Source: Chthoniobacter flavus
GTDB taxonomy: Bacteria > Verrucomicrobiota > Verrucomicrobiia > Chthoniobacterales > JACTMZ01
Assembly: GCA_945871065.1 (NCBI GenBank)
Contig: CAMBUL010000009.1
Span: 1-49,693, forward strand
Reading direction: 5' to 3'
DNA length: 49,693 nt
Shown one piece after another: positions 8,204-17,600 of this stretch (positions within the stretch are counted from its first letter, which is position 1; the number at the start of each line of letters is the position of its first letter). The position numbers and the translations under genes were made by a program. Under the pieces are notes generated by a model, which was not told the DNA's origin, did no database searches, and saw only the letters and a program-made list of their open reading frames with translations.

Positions 8204-8811
8204 AAAACACGGATCCGGCTTTCACCCTGATCGAGTTGCTCGTGGTCATCGCCCTTCTGGCGGTGCTCGCTTCGCTGGCCTATGCGGGGGCCGGGGTCAT
8301 GATTGGCAAGGGCCAAGCGGCCAAATGCCTCTCGAACATGCGCCAAATCGGCGCGGCCATGCAAATGTTTGCCAACGATCACGATGGTCGCTTGCCCGGA
8401 ACCGCCCACGGCGTGTCGTGGACCAATTCCTTGGGTGCTTACCTTGGCCCGAAATTCATTGGTAGATGTCCGGCGGTTCCGAACCACCGCGCGCGCGTGA
8501 GCTATGGTTGGAACGACAGTTTGGCCGACTCGCGGGGACAGGGGATCCGCTTGGTTGCGGTGCGCGCACCCGGCGCCACCATGGCTGCGGCGGAAATCGC
8601 GACCAACCAAAGCAGCGAGCATTTTCACTTTGCCGGCGGGCGGCACGGGGCGAGCCGGGTCACGCCGAACCAATTCAAAGCAGCAGTAAACGTGGAGGTG
8701 CATGGCGGCAGCGCTAATTATCTTTTTGTCGACGGGCATGTGGAAAATCTCCCGTGGAACGAAGTGCAAGGCCGGCTGTGTCAGCCCGGAGCAAATTTTC
8801 TCGTGCCATGA
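8200..8811 (+). CDS. Type II secretion-like pseudopilin (prepilin-type N-methylation protein)
   Basis: The 203-residue product begins with a short leader and the prepilin motif FTLIELLVVIALLAVLASLAYAG, including the conserved Glu five residues after the methylated Phe. It then has the CLSNMRQIGAAMQMFANDHDG and NYLFVDGHVENLPW elements of the planctomycete/verrucomicrobial DUF1559-like pseudopilins. Such proteins are exported to the inner membrane and are abundant in this phylum; the role of each copy is usually unknown. It overlaps the PEP-CTERM gene upstream and the next gene downstream by 4 bases each, so the three products are probably made together. No assembly ATPase or prepilin peptidase is nearby. 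Confidence 0.88.
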   Translation: MKNTDPAFTLIELLVVIALLAVLASLAYAGAGVMIGKGQAAKCLSNMRQIGAAMQMFANDHDGRLPGTAHGVSWTNSLGAYLGPKFIGRCPAVPNHRARVSYGWNDSLADSRGQGIRLVAVRAPGATMAAAEIATNQSSEHFHFAGGRHGASRVTPNQFKAAVNVEVHGGSANYLFVDGHVENLPWNEVQGRLCQPGANFLVP

Positions 8812-9554
8812 AAAATGTTTTATTCATGCTCATGGTGTCTTCTTGTCTGCTCCGTGCCCACGACCACGTCGAGGTGGGCATGGTTCCGGGTGAAGAATCC
8901 TTCCTGGCCTTGGCTGGTCCTGGTTACCAGCTGGCGCTCTACGTTCCATCGGGTGAGCCGTTCAGCAGGTATGTGCCGCAGTTTCCCGGCGGATGGCACG
9001 CCTGCGAACTGACCTTTACCACGGAAACCAATGTCCTTGAGCCTGCCGATCGGGCCGATCCGCGGATCGAAATGGTTTCGGTTAGCGGGCCGCCGGGAGG
9101 ATCATTCGCCTTTTGGGAGGTTGGTGCCCTCGAGCCGACAATCTTACTGCCGGTCGGCTGGGCGGGGACGGATGCCTCGTTTCCGGTCGTCTTTGCCGGG
9201 GACACGCACGCGCACGGCCGGTGCTTCACCATGGACAAACCCGGAATCTATACCCTGACCTTCCGCGCGGTGGACACCAACGGTGCCTTGCGCACGAGCG
9301 AGAACCAGACAATCACCTTCAATGCCCTGCCGGCCCCGAAGTTGTCAATTAGTGCAGCGGGCGGGAGCGTGTCACTTTCATTTACCAGTCGCGCGAACCT
9401 CAATTACGATCTGCAAGTGTGCACCGACCTTGCCTCCGGTATTTGGGTCAATGTCGAGCCACACGTCTCCATGAACGGGGACGGCCGCCGGATCGATGTG
9501 ACCGATCCCCTAGAAGCGCGCCCGAAGGCCTTTTACCGCTTGGTTGAATATTAG
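8808..9554 (+). CDS. Secreted His-rich protein, possible surface-anchored repeat domain
   Basis: The 248-residue product has a short signal peptide (NVLFMLMVSSCLLRA), and the mature part starts HDHVEVG. Near residue 140 is DTHAHGRCFTMDKPGIYTLTF, resembling the HxHxxxxFxxPGxYxLxF element of the actinobacterial surface-anchored domain (TIGR03769-like), found in proteins some of which are zinc-linked. The C-terminal ~80 residues (LSISAAGGSVSLSFT... to KAFYRLVEY) form a beta-domain common at the end of verrucomicrobial exoproteins. The histidines suggest metal binding, which is an inference. It overlaps the pseudopilin stop by four bases and ends the trio. I saw no Zur-like operator upstream. Confidence 0.65.
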   Translation: MKNVLFMLMVSSCLLRAHDHVEVGMVPGEESFLALAGPGYQLALYVPSGEPFSRYVPQFPGGWHACELTFTTETNVLEPADRADPRIEMVSVSGPPGGSFAFWEVGALEPTILLPVGWAGTDASFPVVFAGDTHAHGRCFTMDKPGIYTLTFRAVDTNGALRTSENQTITFNALPAPKLSISAAGGSVSLSFTSRANLNYDLQVCTDLASGIWVNVEPHVSMNGDGRRIDVTDPLEARPKAFYRLVEY

Positions 9555-9585
9555 AGAGCCGTCGCGGTGAGGGCCCTGTTGCTGG

Positions 9586-10293
9586 TCAGGCGTCCTCTTC
9601 GGCCAGGAAGAGGTAGCCTTCCCCGTGCACGGTTTGGAGGCGGGCTTGGTGCGGCTTGAGCTTGGCCCGCAACCGGCGGACGTGGGTATCCACGGTGCGG
9701 CTGCTGCTCATGTTGCGGTAGCCCCAGACGTCATGGAGCAGAGTTTCCCGGGTCAGCACCTGTCCGCGCTTTTCCATCAAGGCCACGAGGAGCCGGAATT
9801 CGAGTGCGGTCAGGTCGAGCTTGCGCCCGCCCAATCGCACTTCGAAAGTTGCCCGGTCGAGAGCAAAGGGCCCGACCTGGAGCTGCTCGCCGGAATTGGA
9901 GGTGCGGGATTTTTGGATAAGCAAGCGGAGCCGCAGGACGAGTTCTCGAGGGCTGAAAGGTTTGGTCAGGTAATCGTCGGCACCCAACTCGAGACCGGCC
10001 ACACGGTCCTCGGGCCGGGCTTTGGCCGTGAGCATGATGACCGGAATCCGGGCGGTGACCTCGCGCGCGCGCAACTGACGGCAAACATCCTCGCCCCGCA
10101 TCTCCGGGATCATCAGGTCGAGCACCACGGCCGCGGGTAATTTTTCCCGCGCCAATCTCAGGCCTGCCAAGCCGTCGGAAGCTTCGATCACGACGAAACC
10201 TTCTTTGCGCAAATGCAATCGAATCAGGTCGAGAACGTCGGGCTCGTCCTCGATGATCAGAACAACGTCTTTTGGAGGCGATTTGGCGGGCAT
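9586..10293 (-). CDS. OmpR/PhoB-family response regulator
   Basis: The 235-residue product has a receiver domain (1-~120): acidic pair E15/D16 in VLIIEDEPDV, phospho-acceptor D59 in VVLDLMIPE, T89 in MLTA and K111 in YLTKPFSPREL. A winged-helix DNA-binding domain (~135-235) follows, with LTALEFRLLVALMEKRGQVLTRETLL, SRTVDTHVRRLRAKL and TVHGEGYLF. ATG 10293 gives the standard start. No histidine kinase is adjacent, so it is an orphan within this window. It is divergent from the LpxH-like gene, and a copy of the repeated palindrome lies 75 bp upstream. PhoB-type control of phosphate genes is possible, given the phosphatase genes here, but nothing shows it. Confidence 0.93.
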   Translation of the reverse strand: MPAKSPPKDVVLIIEDEPDVLDLIRLHLRKEGFVVIEASDGLAGLRLAREKLPAAVVLDLMIPEMRGEDVCRQLRAREVTARIPVIMLTAKARPEDRVAGLELGADDYLTKPFSPRELVLRLRLLIQKSRTSNSGEQLQVGPFALDRATFEVRLGGRKLDLTALEFRLLVALMEKRGQVLTRETLLHDVWGYRNMSSSRTVDTHVRRLRAKLKPHQARLQTVHGEGYLFLAEEDA

Positions 10294-10368
10294 GCGACGT
10301 TTGGCGCTCCATAGCTTCCTCGCAATGTCGGTTCTAACAGCGCGCCGCCCTCCGGGCCAATCAATATC

Positions 10369-10386
10369 TGTGACGAAATTGTTACA
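10369..10386 (+). promoter_or_regulatory. TGTGA-N8-TCACA palindrome, copy 5
   Basis: The site reads TGTGACGAAATTGTTACA: an exact left arm, one mismatch on the right and an 8-base spacer. It lies between divergent genes, 48 bp from the LpxH-like ATG and 75 bp from the response regulator ATG, so one dimer could control both. Confidence 0.6.
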
Positions 10387-10434
10387 TGGTTGGCGCTTTA
10401 CCAGAGGCGCCGGTGATGGAATGGATTCCATCAA

Positions 10435-11193
10435 ATGATGACCCACCGCGCGGGCTGGATTTCCGATGTGCATCTCGGCACCCGGGGTTGCCAAGCCGAT
10501 GTCTTGCTCGAATTTCTCCGCGACCACGAATTCGAGACGCTCTATCTGGTCGGCGACCTGATCGATATCTGGTCCTTGCGCCGGCGCCGTTACTGGCCGC
10601 AGTCCCACAGCGACGTCGTGCAAAAACTCCTGCGTAAGGCACGCAAGGGCACCCGGCTAATCTATATTCCGGGAAACCATGACGAATTTGTCGCGGAATT
10701 TCCCGGTGATTTCGGCAATATCGAAATCATGCCGCGCGCCGTCCACCGGACGTGGGACGGACGCAAAATCCTCGTCATCCACGGCCACGAGTTGGATACC
10801 GTGGTGCAGAACATGGGGTGGCTGGCGCACGTCGGCGGGCTGGGCTACGAACTACTGCTGCAGGCGAACCATCCGGTGCATTGGGTGCGCCACCGGCTCG
10901 GCCTCGCGCCGTGGTCGCTGAGCGCCTACGTCAAATCACGAGTCAAAAATGCGGTGAACTTCATCAGCGACTTCGAGGAAGCGATGGCCCGTTACGCGCA
11001 GGATGCCGGCGCCAGTGCGGTCCTCTGCGGGCACATCCACATGCCGTCCGTGCGCCGAATCGGAGAGCTCAGCTATTACAATTGCGGCGATTGGGTCGAG
11101 CATTGCACCGCTTTGGTCGAGAACCGTGACGGAAAGATCGAACTGCTGCGCCTGCGCGATTCCGCGGCGGCCGTCGCCGCGACTTCGCTGTAA
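10435..11193 (+). CDS. LpxH-like UDP-2,3-diacylglucosamine diphosphatase / metallophosphoesterase
   Basis: The 252-residue calcineurin-like metallophosphoesterase carries all core motifs: SDVHLGT (D11, H13), VGDLIDIW, PGNHDEF, IHGHELD and CGHIHMP near the end. The order, length and the WSLRRRRYWP segment fit COG2908, whose members hydrolyse UDP-2,3-diacylglucosamine to lipid X in lipid A synthesis at the inner-membrane surface. No other lpx gene is near, so another phosphoesterase role in the same family cannot be excluded. ATG at 10435 or 10438 (MMTHR) are both possible. It converges on the arsenic operon with a 31-bp gap. Confidence 0.82.
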   Translation: MMTHRAGWISDVHLGTRGCQADVLLEFLRDHEFETLYLVGDLIDIWSLRRRRYWPQSHSDVVQKLLRKARKGTRLIYIPGNHDEFVAEFPGDFGNIEIMPRAVHRTWDGRKILVIHGHELDTVVQNMGWLAHVGGLGYELLLQANHPVHWVRHRLGLAPWSLSAYVKSRVKNAVNFISDFEEAMARYAQDAGASAVLCGHIHMPSVRRIGELSYYNCGDWVEHCTALVENRDGKIELLRLRDSAAAVAATSL

Positions 11194-11224
11194 GGCCGGT
11201 GCGGTGGTGCGGCCCGCCGCCGGC

Positions 11225-11683
11225 TCAACAGCAGCCCGAGTCCGGCGTGCAGCAACCCTCCGCCGCGCCCGGAACCGGCAGGCAAATTTCCTTGGCCAGG
11301 CAGTCCGTGTGCTTGGCTCCGAGGTGCAGGACCACGGCGTCACCAGCACTGACCGAGACCAAGGGGAACTGCGAGATGAGGCCGTCCTCGAACTCGATTT
11401 CCACCGGAAGCGCAGCCAGCCCGAGGGGCTCGAGGGCGCGGCTGATGATGGCCTTGAGCTTGCCGGCGGACAGACGGTGATCCGTGTCGTCCGCTACCCA
11501 GGCCTGCAAGCAGCAGAAAGAACTGCGGCGCATGACGCCACCGCAGTCGAGAAACTCGCGGTCGATGCGGCCGACCTCGGTGATGTGCGCATGGTCGGGG
11601 ATGCGCCCGCCATCGGGCAAAACAAAGGACACAGGTTTTTCGCCGAAGGCGGCGAGCAGGGCGGTGAGTTCGGCCGTATTCAT
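11225..11683 (-). CDS. DUF6428-type protein of the arsenic operon
   Basis: The 152-residue protein is last in the ars operon. It starts [26 protein letters not shown] and ends in a Cys-rich tail CCTPDSGCC; a further FCC occurs near residue 57. The tail could bind arsenite, and families of this kind (DUF6428) recur in bacterial ars operons, but the function is not established. ATG 11683 is fixed by the 4-base overlap with the upstream arsC stop and by loss of homology before it. The longer frame upstream is out of frame with arsC and is not coding. Confidence 0.75.
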   Translation of the reverse strand: MNTAELTALLAAFGEKPVSFVLPDGGRIPDHAHITEVGRIDREFLDCGGVMRRSSFCCLQAWVADDTDHRLSAGKLKAIISRALEPLGLAALPVEIEFEDGLISQFPLVSVSAGDAVVLHLGAKHTDCLAKEICLPVPGAAEGCCTPDSGCC

Positions 11684-12129
11684 GAAAGACTGGGTGGGTT
11701 CTGCGGTATGATCAGGAGCCAGGAACGCAGCCGTTCCCCGATTTCGTCGCGGACCCGCCGGAAGACGGCAAGTCGGTCCGCTTCGGATCCGGTCGCGGCC
11801 GACGGGTCGTCGAAGGGCCAGTGCAGGACCTCGCCGAGGGCCGGGTAAATGCGCGGGCATTCGTTGCTCGCTTGGGCGCAAACGATGATGGCATGCCGCA
11901 CGGGCACATGACCGAGGATGCCCTCGAGGCCTTTCGAGGTGTGGCTGGAAATATCGATGCCGCACTCCCGCATGGCTTCTACTGCGAGCGAATGCGGCTG
12001 CCTTGGCTCGGTCCCCGCGCTGAAGACTTCGAAGGTGTCGCCGGCCAGATGGCGCAGCCAACCTTCCGCCATCTGGCTGCGGGCCGAGTTGTGCGTGCAG
12101 AGGAAAAGGACGCAAGGTTTGCGGATCAT
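11680..12129 (-). CDS. arsC: Arsenate reductase, low-Mr phosphatase fold, second copy
   Basis: The 149-residue product has the P-loop C11-THNSA-R17 followed by SQMAEG, HTSK, and a second Cys pair C84/C91 in [10 protein letters not shown], then HWPFDDP. These three cysteines are those of thioredoxin-coupled ArsC (pI258 type), which reduces arsenate to arsenite for export. The sequence has diverged from the neighbouring copy: P-loop THNSA versus TGNSC, and a longer C-terminal tail. Start and stop overlap both neighbours by four bases. A role as a protein tyrosine phosphatase is less likely, given the Cys pair and the operon. Confidence 0.9.
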   Translation of the reverse strand: MIRKPCVLFLCTHNSARSQMAEGWLRHLAGDTFEVFSAGTEPRQPHSLAVEAMRECGIDISSHTSKGLEGILGHVPVRHAIIVCAQASNECPRIYPALGEVLHWPFDDPSAATGSEADRLAVFRRVRDEIGERLRSWLLIIPQNPPSLS

Positions 12130-12581
12130 CGGGGTAGTCGCGGGGTATTTTTGTCGTGGCGTCCTGCCGCGTAGGCTCCGAAAACGCGGAGCAGTTCGTC
12201 GCGCACACGGCGGAATTGCGCGGCGATTTCTTCCGCGGTGCCGGTGGCGTGCGCCGGATCATCGAAGGGCCAGTGATGCCGGTTCACTTGGCCGGGAAAA
12301 ACCGGACAAGCCTGGTCCGCATTCCCGCACACCGTGATGACCGTCTCCACTTCACGGTCGAGAAATTCATCCATATGCTTCGAGGTGTGGGCGGAAATAT
12401 CGATGCCGATTTCGGCGAGGGCCGCGATGGCTTGAGGATGGACATAGCCGGCCGGGTTGGATCCCGCGCTGCAAACTTCGAGGAGGTCGCCGGCCGTGGC
12501 ACGAAGAATTCCCTCGGCCATGTGGCTACGGCAGGAGTTGCCCGTGCAAAGGATGAGGACACGCGGCTTCTCGGGCATCAT
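12126..12581 (-). CDS. arsC: Arsenate reductase, thioredoxin-coupled, first copy
   Basis: The 151-residue product has the P-loop C12-TGNSC-R18 then [17 protein letters not shown], and the redox pair C85/C92 in [10 protein letters not shown], followed by [13 protein letters not shown]. This matches pI258-type arsenate reductase, whose three cysteines pass electrons to a disulfide reduced by thioredoxin. It overlaps acr3 and the second arsC by four bases each. Length and motifs are normal for the family. Confidence 0.93.
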   Translation of the reverse strand: MMPEKPRVLILCTGNSCRSHMAEGILRATAGDLLEVCSAGSNPAGYVHPQAIAALAEIGIDISAHTSKHMDEFLDREVETVITVCGNADQACPVFPGQVNRHHWPFDDPAHATGTAEEIAAQFRRVRDELLRVFGAYAAGRHDKNTPRLPR

Positions 12582-13768
12582 CTTGCTCCCTCCATGGACT
12601 GCCGCACCGCCCGGCAGGTCTCGCTTTGCAGGAACAGGCGATCCGGTCCCGACAGCTCCTGCTCGCCGAGGCGATCGGCTTCCTCGATGATTTCGCGGGG
12701 GAAATATTTGCGCCGGAACCAGAGCGCGACATGGACGAGCCCGATGAGCACGGGCACTTCGATGAGCGGTCCGACCACGGTGGCGAAGGCCACCCCGGAG
12801 GCGATGCCGAAGACACCGATGGCCACCGCGATGGCCAGTTCGAAATTGTTGCCCGCCGCGGTGAAGGCGAGGGTCGTGCTGCGCGAATAATCTGCCCCGA
12901 TCCGGCGACCGAGAAAAAAGCTGAGGCCGAACATGAGGATGAAATAGATGGTCAGCGGCAGCGCGATACGGAGAACGTCCAGCGGGAGCTTCACGATGGT
13001 GCCGCCTTTGAAGGTGAACATCACCACGATGGTGAAAAGCAAGGCGACCAAAGTGACGGGTGAGATCACCGGGATGAATTTTCGGTCATACCACTCGATG
13101 CCCTTGAGCGGAATGAGGATAACGCGACTGAGCACACCCGCCGCGAAAGGTATACCGAGGTAAATCATCACACTGGCGAAAATCTGGCCGATGGTCACGT
13201 CGGCCAGTGACTTTCCCCCGAGCCCCTGGACCATGGACAAGTCGATCCCGAGCAGACCGGGCAACCAGGTGATGAAGACCCACGCGTAGAGGCCGAAGGT
13301 GACAATCTGGAAGACGCTGTTGAGCGCAACAAGGCCGGCGCAATACTCGCTGCTCCCCTTGGCCAGCTGGTTCCAGACCAAGACCATGGCAATGCAGCGG
13401 GCGATGCCGACCAGGATGAGCCCGACCATGTAGTCCGGATGATCCCGGAGAAACAGGACGGCGAGGATGAACATGAGCACCGGACCAATGACCCAATTTT
13501 GCAAGAGGGACAACCCGAGGACTTGGGGGTTGGAGAAAACTTTGGGCATTTCCTCGTAGCGCACTTTGGCCAAAGGCGGATACATCATGAGGATGAGACC
13601 CGCCGCGATGAGAAGGTTTGTTGTTCCGACCGTGACCGGGGCGAAGAATGCCTCGGGATTAACAATGAGAAAATTGCCGGCCAGAACGCCGATACCCATG
13701 GCGGCAAAAATCCACAACGTGAGGTAACGGTCCAAGAAGGACATCCGGCGTGCGATCGAATCGTTCAT
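12578..13768 (-). CDS. acr3: Acr3-family arsenite efflux permease
   Basis: The 396-residue membrane protein has about ten hydrophobic segments and opens with [20 protein letters not shown]. The Acr3 signature [18 protein letters not shown] contains the essential Cys, and [18 protein letters not shown] and [14 protein letters not shown] follow. Acr3 exports arsenite using the proton motive force, completing the arsenate-to-arsenite pathway of the two reductases downstream. A cytoplasmic tail of ~35 residues follows the last helix. The start overlaps the arsR stop (13765-13768) by four bases. Confidence 0.95.
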   Translation of the reverse strand: MNDSIARRMSFLDRYLTLWIFAAMGIGVLAGNFLIVNPEAFFAPVTVGTTNLLIAAGLILMMYPPLAKVRYEEMPKVFSNPQVLGLSLLQNWVIGPVLMFILAVLFLRDHPDYMVGLILVGIARCIAMVLVWNQLAKGSSEYCAGLVALNSVFQIVTFGLYAWVFITWLPGLLGIDLSMVQGLGGKSLADVTIGQIFASVMIYLGIPFAAGVLSRVILIPLKGIEWYDRKFIPVISPVTLVALLFTIVVMFTFKGGTIVKLPLDVLRIALPLTIYFILMFGLSFFLGRRIGADYSRSTTLAFTAAGNNFELAIAVAIGVFGIASGVAFATVVGPLIEVPVLIGLVHVALWFRRKYFPREIIEEADRLGEQELSGPDRLFLQSETCRAVRQSMEGAR

Positions 13769-14157
13769 ACCGGGGTGACGGAACCGCGGTCCAAGGCCGC
13801 GCAGGATTCGCTATATGGTGGGTTTGTGTTTCCGAGCCCGCCCAACTTTCGCAAGTCCCGCCGGAACACGGCCTCTTCACCCGCGCAATCCTGCAGACAG
13901 GCGAGGTTGGCTTCGAGCAAGGGTGGTTTTTTCTCGGTCAAACGATAAAGCACCCATTTGCCCCTCCGCTCGGTTTTCACCATGCCGTGGCGGCGCAGAT
14001 AAGCCAGATGACGCGAAATCTTGGCCTGCGGTTCGCCGATGACATCCTGCAGATGGCAGACGCAGAGCGGTCCCCGGAGCAGCAAATGCACGATGCGCAA
14101 ACGCGTGCGGTGGCAGAGGCACTCGTGGATGCGGACCAAGTTCACGCCCAAAAACAT
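13765..14157 (-). CDS. arsR: ArsR-family arsenic-responsive repressor
   Basis: The 130-residue winged-helix repressor shows [36 protein letters not shown] (helices 2-4, split here from a longer block), then [19 protein letters not shown] for the wing. The CVC pair is the type 1 arsenite-binding site, giving release from DNA when arsenite binds. It leads the ars operon. ATG 14157 falls inside the perfect palindrome 14154-14177, so either the message has almost no leader or translation starts at GTG 14145. The C-terminal ~35 residues contain two more Cys (CLQDC), possibly extra ligands. Confidence 0.92.
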   Translation of the reverse strand: MFLGVNLVRIHECLCHRTRLRIVHLLLRGPLCVCHLQDVIGEPQAKISRHLAYLRRHGMVKTERRGKWVLYRLTEKKPPLLEANLACLQDCAGEEAVFRRDLRKLGGLGNTNPPYSESCAALDRGSVTPV

Positions 14158-14177
14158 ATTCGGGCAAACGAATATGT
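14154..14177. promoter_or_regulatory. ArsR operator, perfect 9-bp inverted repeat
   Basis: ACATATTCG, six spacer bases, then CGAATATGT form a perfect inverted repeat of the ArsR/SmtB operator type. It covers the first bases of arsR, so bound ArsR would block initiation directly. The small lipoprotein gene upstream ends 22 bp away and would also read into it. Confidence 0.85.
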
Positions 14178-14198
14178 GTCCAGCGGGAAAAGTCCGGC

Positions 14199-14384
14199 TC
14201 AGTCGTCCAGATCGGTATTCTGCATGCCCATGCGGCTGCTCGGCAGACTGAACTGCGAGTAGCGCGAGCCGCTGTCCGTGGGATTCTGTTCGAAGCCGGG
14301 ACCGCCGGTGGGCGATTGCGCGGTTTGGCAACCGGGAAGCAAAGGGGCAAGGAGCAGGGCGAGAAGGAAGGTGGACTTTTTCAC
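14199..14384 (-). CDS. Small lipoprotein, function unknown
   Basis: The 61-residue product starts with GTG 14384 and has a lipoprotein signal: KKSTFLLALLLAPLLPGC, where LPGC is the lipobox and Cys19 would be acylated. The mature part is short, Gly/Pro/Ser-rich and polar, ending TDLDD. GTG is chosen because it directly precedes the KKS leader; longer frames have no signal peptide. It lies upstream of arsR in the same direction, but the ArsR operator separates them, so it is probably not part of the arsenic unit. Confidence 0.55.
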   Translation of the reverse strand: MKKSTFLLALLLAPLLPGCQTAQSPTGGPGFEQNPTDSGSRYSQFSLPSSRMGMQNTDLDD

Positions 14385-14559
14385 GCCCGCAAATAACCAC
14401 ACCTCTGCTTCCTCATCACGATTTTTCCGCTCTTGCTGGGCGAAAGCCGGCCAAGCCATGGCGCGACGGGAGGAAAGCTTCGCGGAAAATCCTGACCGTT
14501 TTTTTTGGGCACTTTTAGCCTCTTTTTTCTGCCTCCGCCGGTGGCTCGACCCGGACAAT

Positions 14560-14577
14560 TGTGACCAAAATGTCACA
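14560..14577 (+). promoter_or_regulatory. TGTGA-N8-TCACA palindrome, copy 6
   Basis: The site reads TGTGACCAAAATGTCACA, with both arms exact and an 8-base spacer. It lies 76 bp before the ATG of the giant exoprotein and 175 bp from the small lipoprotein start. Confidence 0.65.
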
Positions 14578-14653
14578 TGCCTTCACTGGAAATCGGGTTT
14601 GTCCTGCGTAGGGTGGAGGGCCGGCTGCCAAGGTACGCGACATCCGGTCCACC

Positions 14654-17600
14654 ATGGGTCTCCACTTACACTGTTACCAGCGCCACCGCGGCCTAATCCG
14701 GGCCGCACAAAAGCGCAGCTCGCTCAATGGTCTGATTGCGGTCGGTCTGGTCTTGACTTTGACCTCTCCGACCTACGCTGGTCGCAACGTTTTCGGGGCG
14801 GGCGGGGCTTCTGCGGGCAACCGTGATGCGGTGCGCGCTCAGGCTTATGCCGACAGCCAAGCCAATGCTTTGCGCGTCCAGGCTGCCGCCCGCGAGAGAT
14901 TGGCCCGCTCCACCCAGGCATTCCAAGGCATGCAAGGGGCCCAGGCGGCGGCGCGGGCCTCGGCCGCGGCGCTCAACAATGTGGCCAATGGATTGGTTCC
15001 CGGCGGACTCGAAGTTCTCGCCGGCAGCGAGGCCCGCTGGGACGGCGCGGACGCCCCGGCCGCGACGGGCAACAGCGTGAACATCAAACAGAACAGCGCG
15101 CAGGCTGTTTTGCACTGGAAAACGTTCAATGTCGGTCGCGACACCACGGTCAACTTCGACCAGTCGCAAGGCGGGGCCGATGCCGGCAAGTGGATCGCCT
15201 TCAACAAAGTCTTCGATCCCGCCGCCGCCCCTTCGCAAATCCGCGGCCGCATCAACGCGCAAGGCCAGGTTTATATCATCAACCGCAACGGCGTGATTTT
15301 CGGCGGGACAAGCCAGATCAACACCCGCGGCTTCGTCGCCTCCTCGCTGCCGGTCAACGACAACCTGGTCCGTGATGGCCTGCTCAACAATAAGGATGCC
15401 CAATTTATTTTTTCCGGTCTCCGCGTGCCCGGAGGCAGCGACGGTACCCCGGCTTTCGAGCCTCCAGTGCTGGCTCCCGGTGAAAAATACGGCGACATTG
15501 TGGTCGAGCGCGGGGCGCGTTTGCAAGCTACCGCCGGGCAGGACGGCAATGGCGGGCGCGTTATGCTCGTCGGGGCGAATGTCTTCAACGACGGCACGAT
15601 CGACACGCCGGCCGGCCAGACCATTCTCGCGGCCGGCTTGCAGGTCGGCGTGCGCGCGCACCCGGAAAACGATCCCAGCCTGCGCGGTCTCGATGTCTGG
15701 ATCGGCCAAGTCGGCGACTATGCCGGCACCGCGGTCAATTCCGGCCTCGTTCAGTCTTCCACCGGCAGCATTGTGATGGCCGGCAAAGAGGTCAAACAGC
15801 GTGGCGTCCTGGCCAGCACAACATCGGTCAACCTCAACGGCCGCATCGATCTCTTGGCCAGCTACGGGGCGGTGGGCAATCCGAATTTCGACCGGTTTGC
15901 CGGGTCGACCCAGCCGCCTTTCCTTTCACAGTTCACCGGCACGGTGGAAATGGCGGCCGGGAGCGCGACCTCCATTCTGCCCGATGCGAACGGGAAAAAA
16001 CTTCCGGGCTCCCGCTTGTCCGAAAACTCTCAAGTCAACCTCGAGGGCCGGAGCATTCATTTCGGACCAGGCTCGGTCCTCATCGCGCCCTCGGGTGACG
16101 TCTCGGTGCGCGCCGGACTGTGGCCGTTCGTCGATTCTGACGGCGACGGCACGGTGCTGGGTATCGGTGGCAGCGACCAACAGGGTCTAAGCCAACATTT
16201 CACCTCCGGCGGCCAGAAGTTTCTCTCGGAGGGGGGGCAAGTTTATTTCGATGAAGGCTCCATCATCGACGTCAGCGGCTCGGTCAACGGTTTCGTCCCG
16301 TTGGCCCAGCACCTCCTTATGGTGCAAATGCGCAGTTCCGAGTTGGCGGATTCTCCCCTGCAGCGCAATTCGGCTTTGCGCGGGGTTCCTTTGATTGTCG
16401 ACCTGCGGGAGACCGGGGTGGATTCCGGACGATCCTGGGTCGGCACGCCCCTTGGTGATCTCACCGGATACTTGTCGATCATCGAGCGCGACATCGCGCA
16501 ACTCACGGCCCGTGGCGGCACAGTGTCGGTGTCGGCCGGCGATTCCATTGTGCTCGGATCCGGGGCCTCGATCGACGTCTCCGGCGGCTTGTTGACCCAC
16601 GGAGCAGGGTATGTGCGGACCTCCATGTTGTCGTTGGGCGGTCGCGCCGTGCCGATCAGCTCGGCCTATGCCGACATCAATTACGACGGGGTTTACACCG
16701 GCACCCGCACAGTCACTTCGAAGTGGCGCGCTACGCAGACCTACTCCGCTGGTATCTTCAATCCGGCCAAGGGCTACAACCAAGATTCTTATTTCGAAGG
16801 AGCCCCGGCCGGGACGGTGTCCTTGTCGGCACCCTCGGTGGCGCTGAACGGGAAACTTGTCGGTAAGACTTATATTGGCCCGAACCAGCAAGAGACCCCC
16901 CCGGCCCTTGGCTCCTTGCGCCTGGCCTTCCTCGGCGAGAAAAATGCGGGGTCATTGACCGCACCGATCTTTGTCAACCATGCGCCGTTCGCCCCGGAGT
17001 TTCGCCTGGTCAACGGTCGCACCCCGGCGGTTTCGTTACCACGGTTTGAATTGGTCGACGGGGAGCCGGTCGCCTTGCCCCAATCCCTGCGCGAAACCTT
17101 CACCTTGGGAACGGCTGTTTTCGAGGAGGAAGACGGTGGTTTCGGCAATCTGATGGTCGAAAACGCCGATGGGGATTTCGTCGTCCCAGCTGGCACCTCG
17201 CTGCGGTTACGTCCCGGGGGAGGGCTTGAAGTCGCGGCGAAAAATGTGCGGATAGACGGTAGCATCACGGCACCAGGTGGAAGCGTGGCCCTTACGGCCT
17301 ACAATTTCTCGCCTTACCTTTACGCCGAGTTGTCGGCCACTGGGGCTCTTGCCTTGCAGCCGGCGCCCGCGGTGCAGGCCGGGCGTGGGACCGTGGCCTT
17401 GCGGCCCGGTTCGGTGATTGACGTGGCCGGCATGATGGTGGACGACCGTTTTGCCGGAGAAGGACATGCCTTCAACGGAGTACTGACCGACGGCGGCTCT
17501 ATCCGCCTGGAGGGCTATGCGGTGCAGCTCCCCGCCGGCTCGGTTCTTGACGCGAGCGGTGGTGTTTACGGCCATGGCGCGGACGATTATGACTTTGGCC

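Noticed and set aside
11684-12262. N-terminal extension of the DUF6428 frame across arsC
   Set aside because: The bases encode the second arsC in another frame; the extension is Arg/Pro-rich shadow sequence. The true start is ATG 11683.
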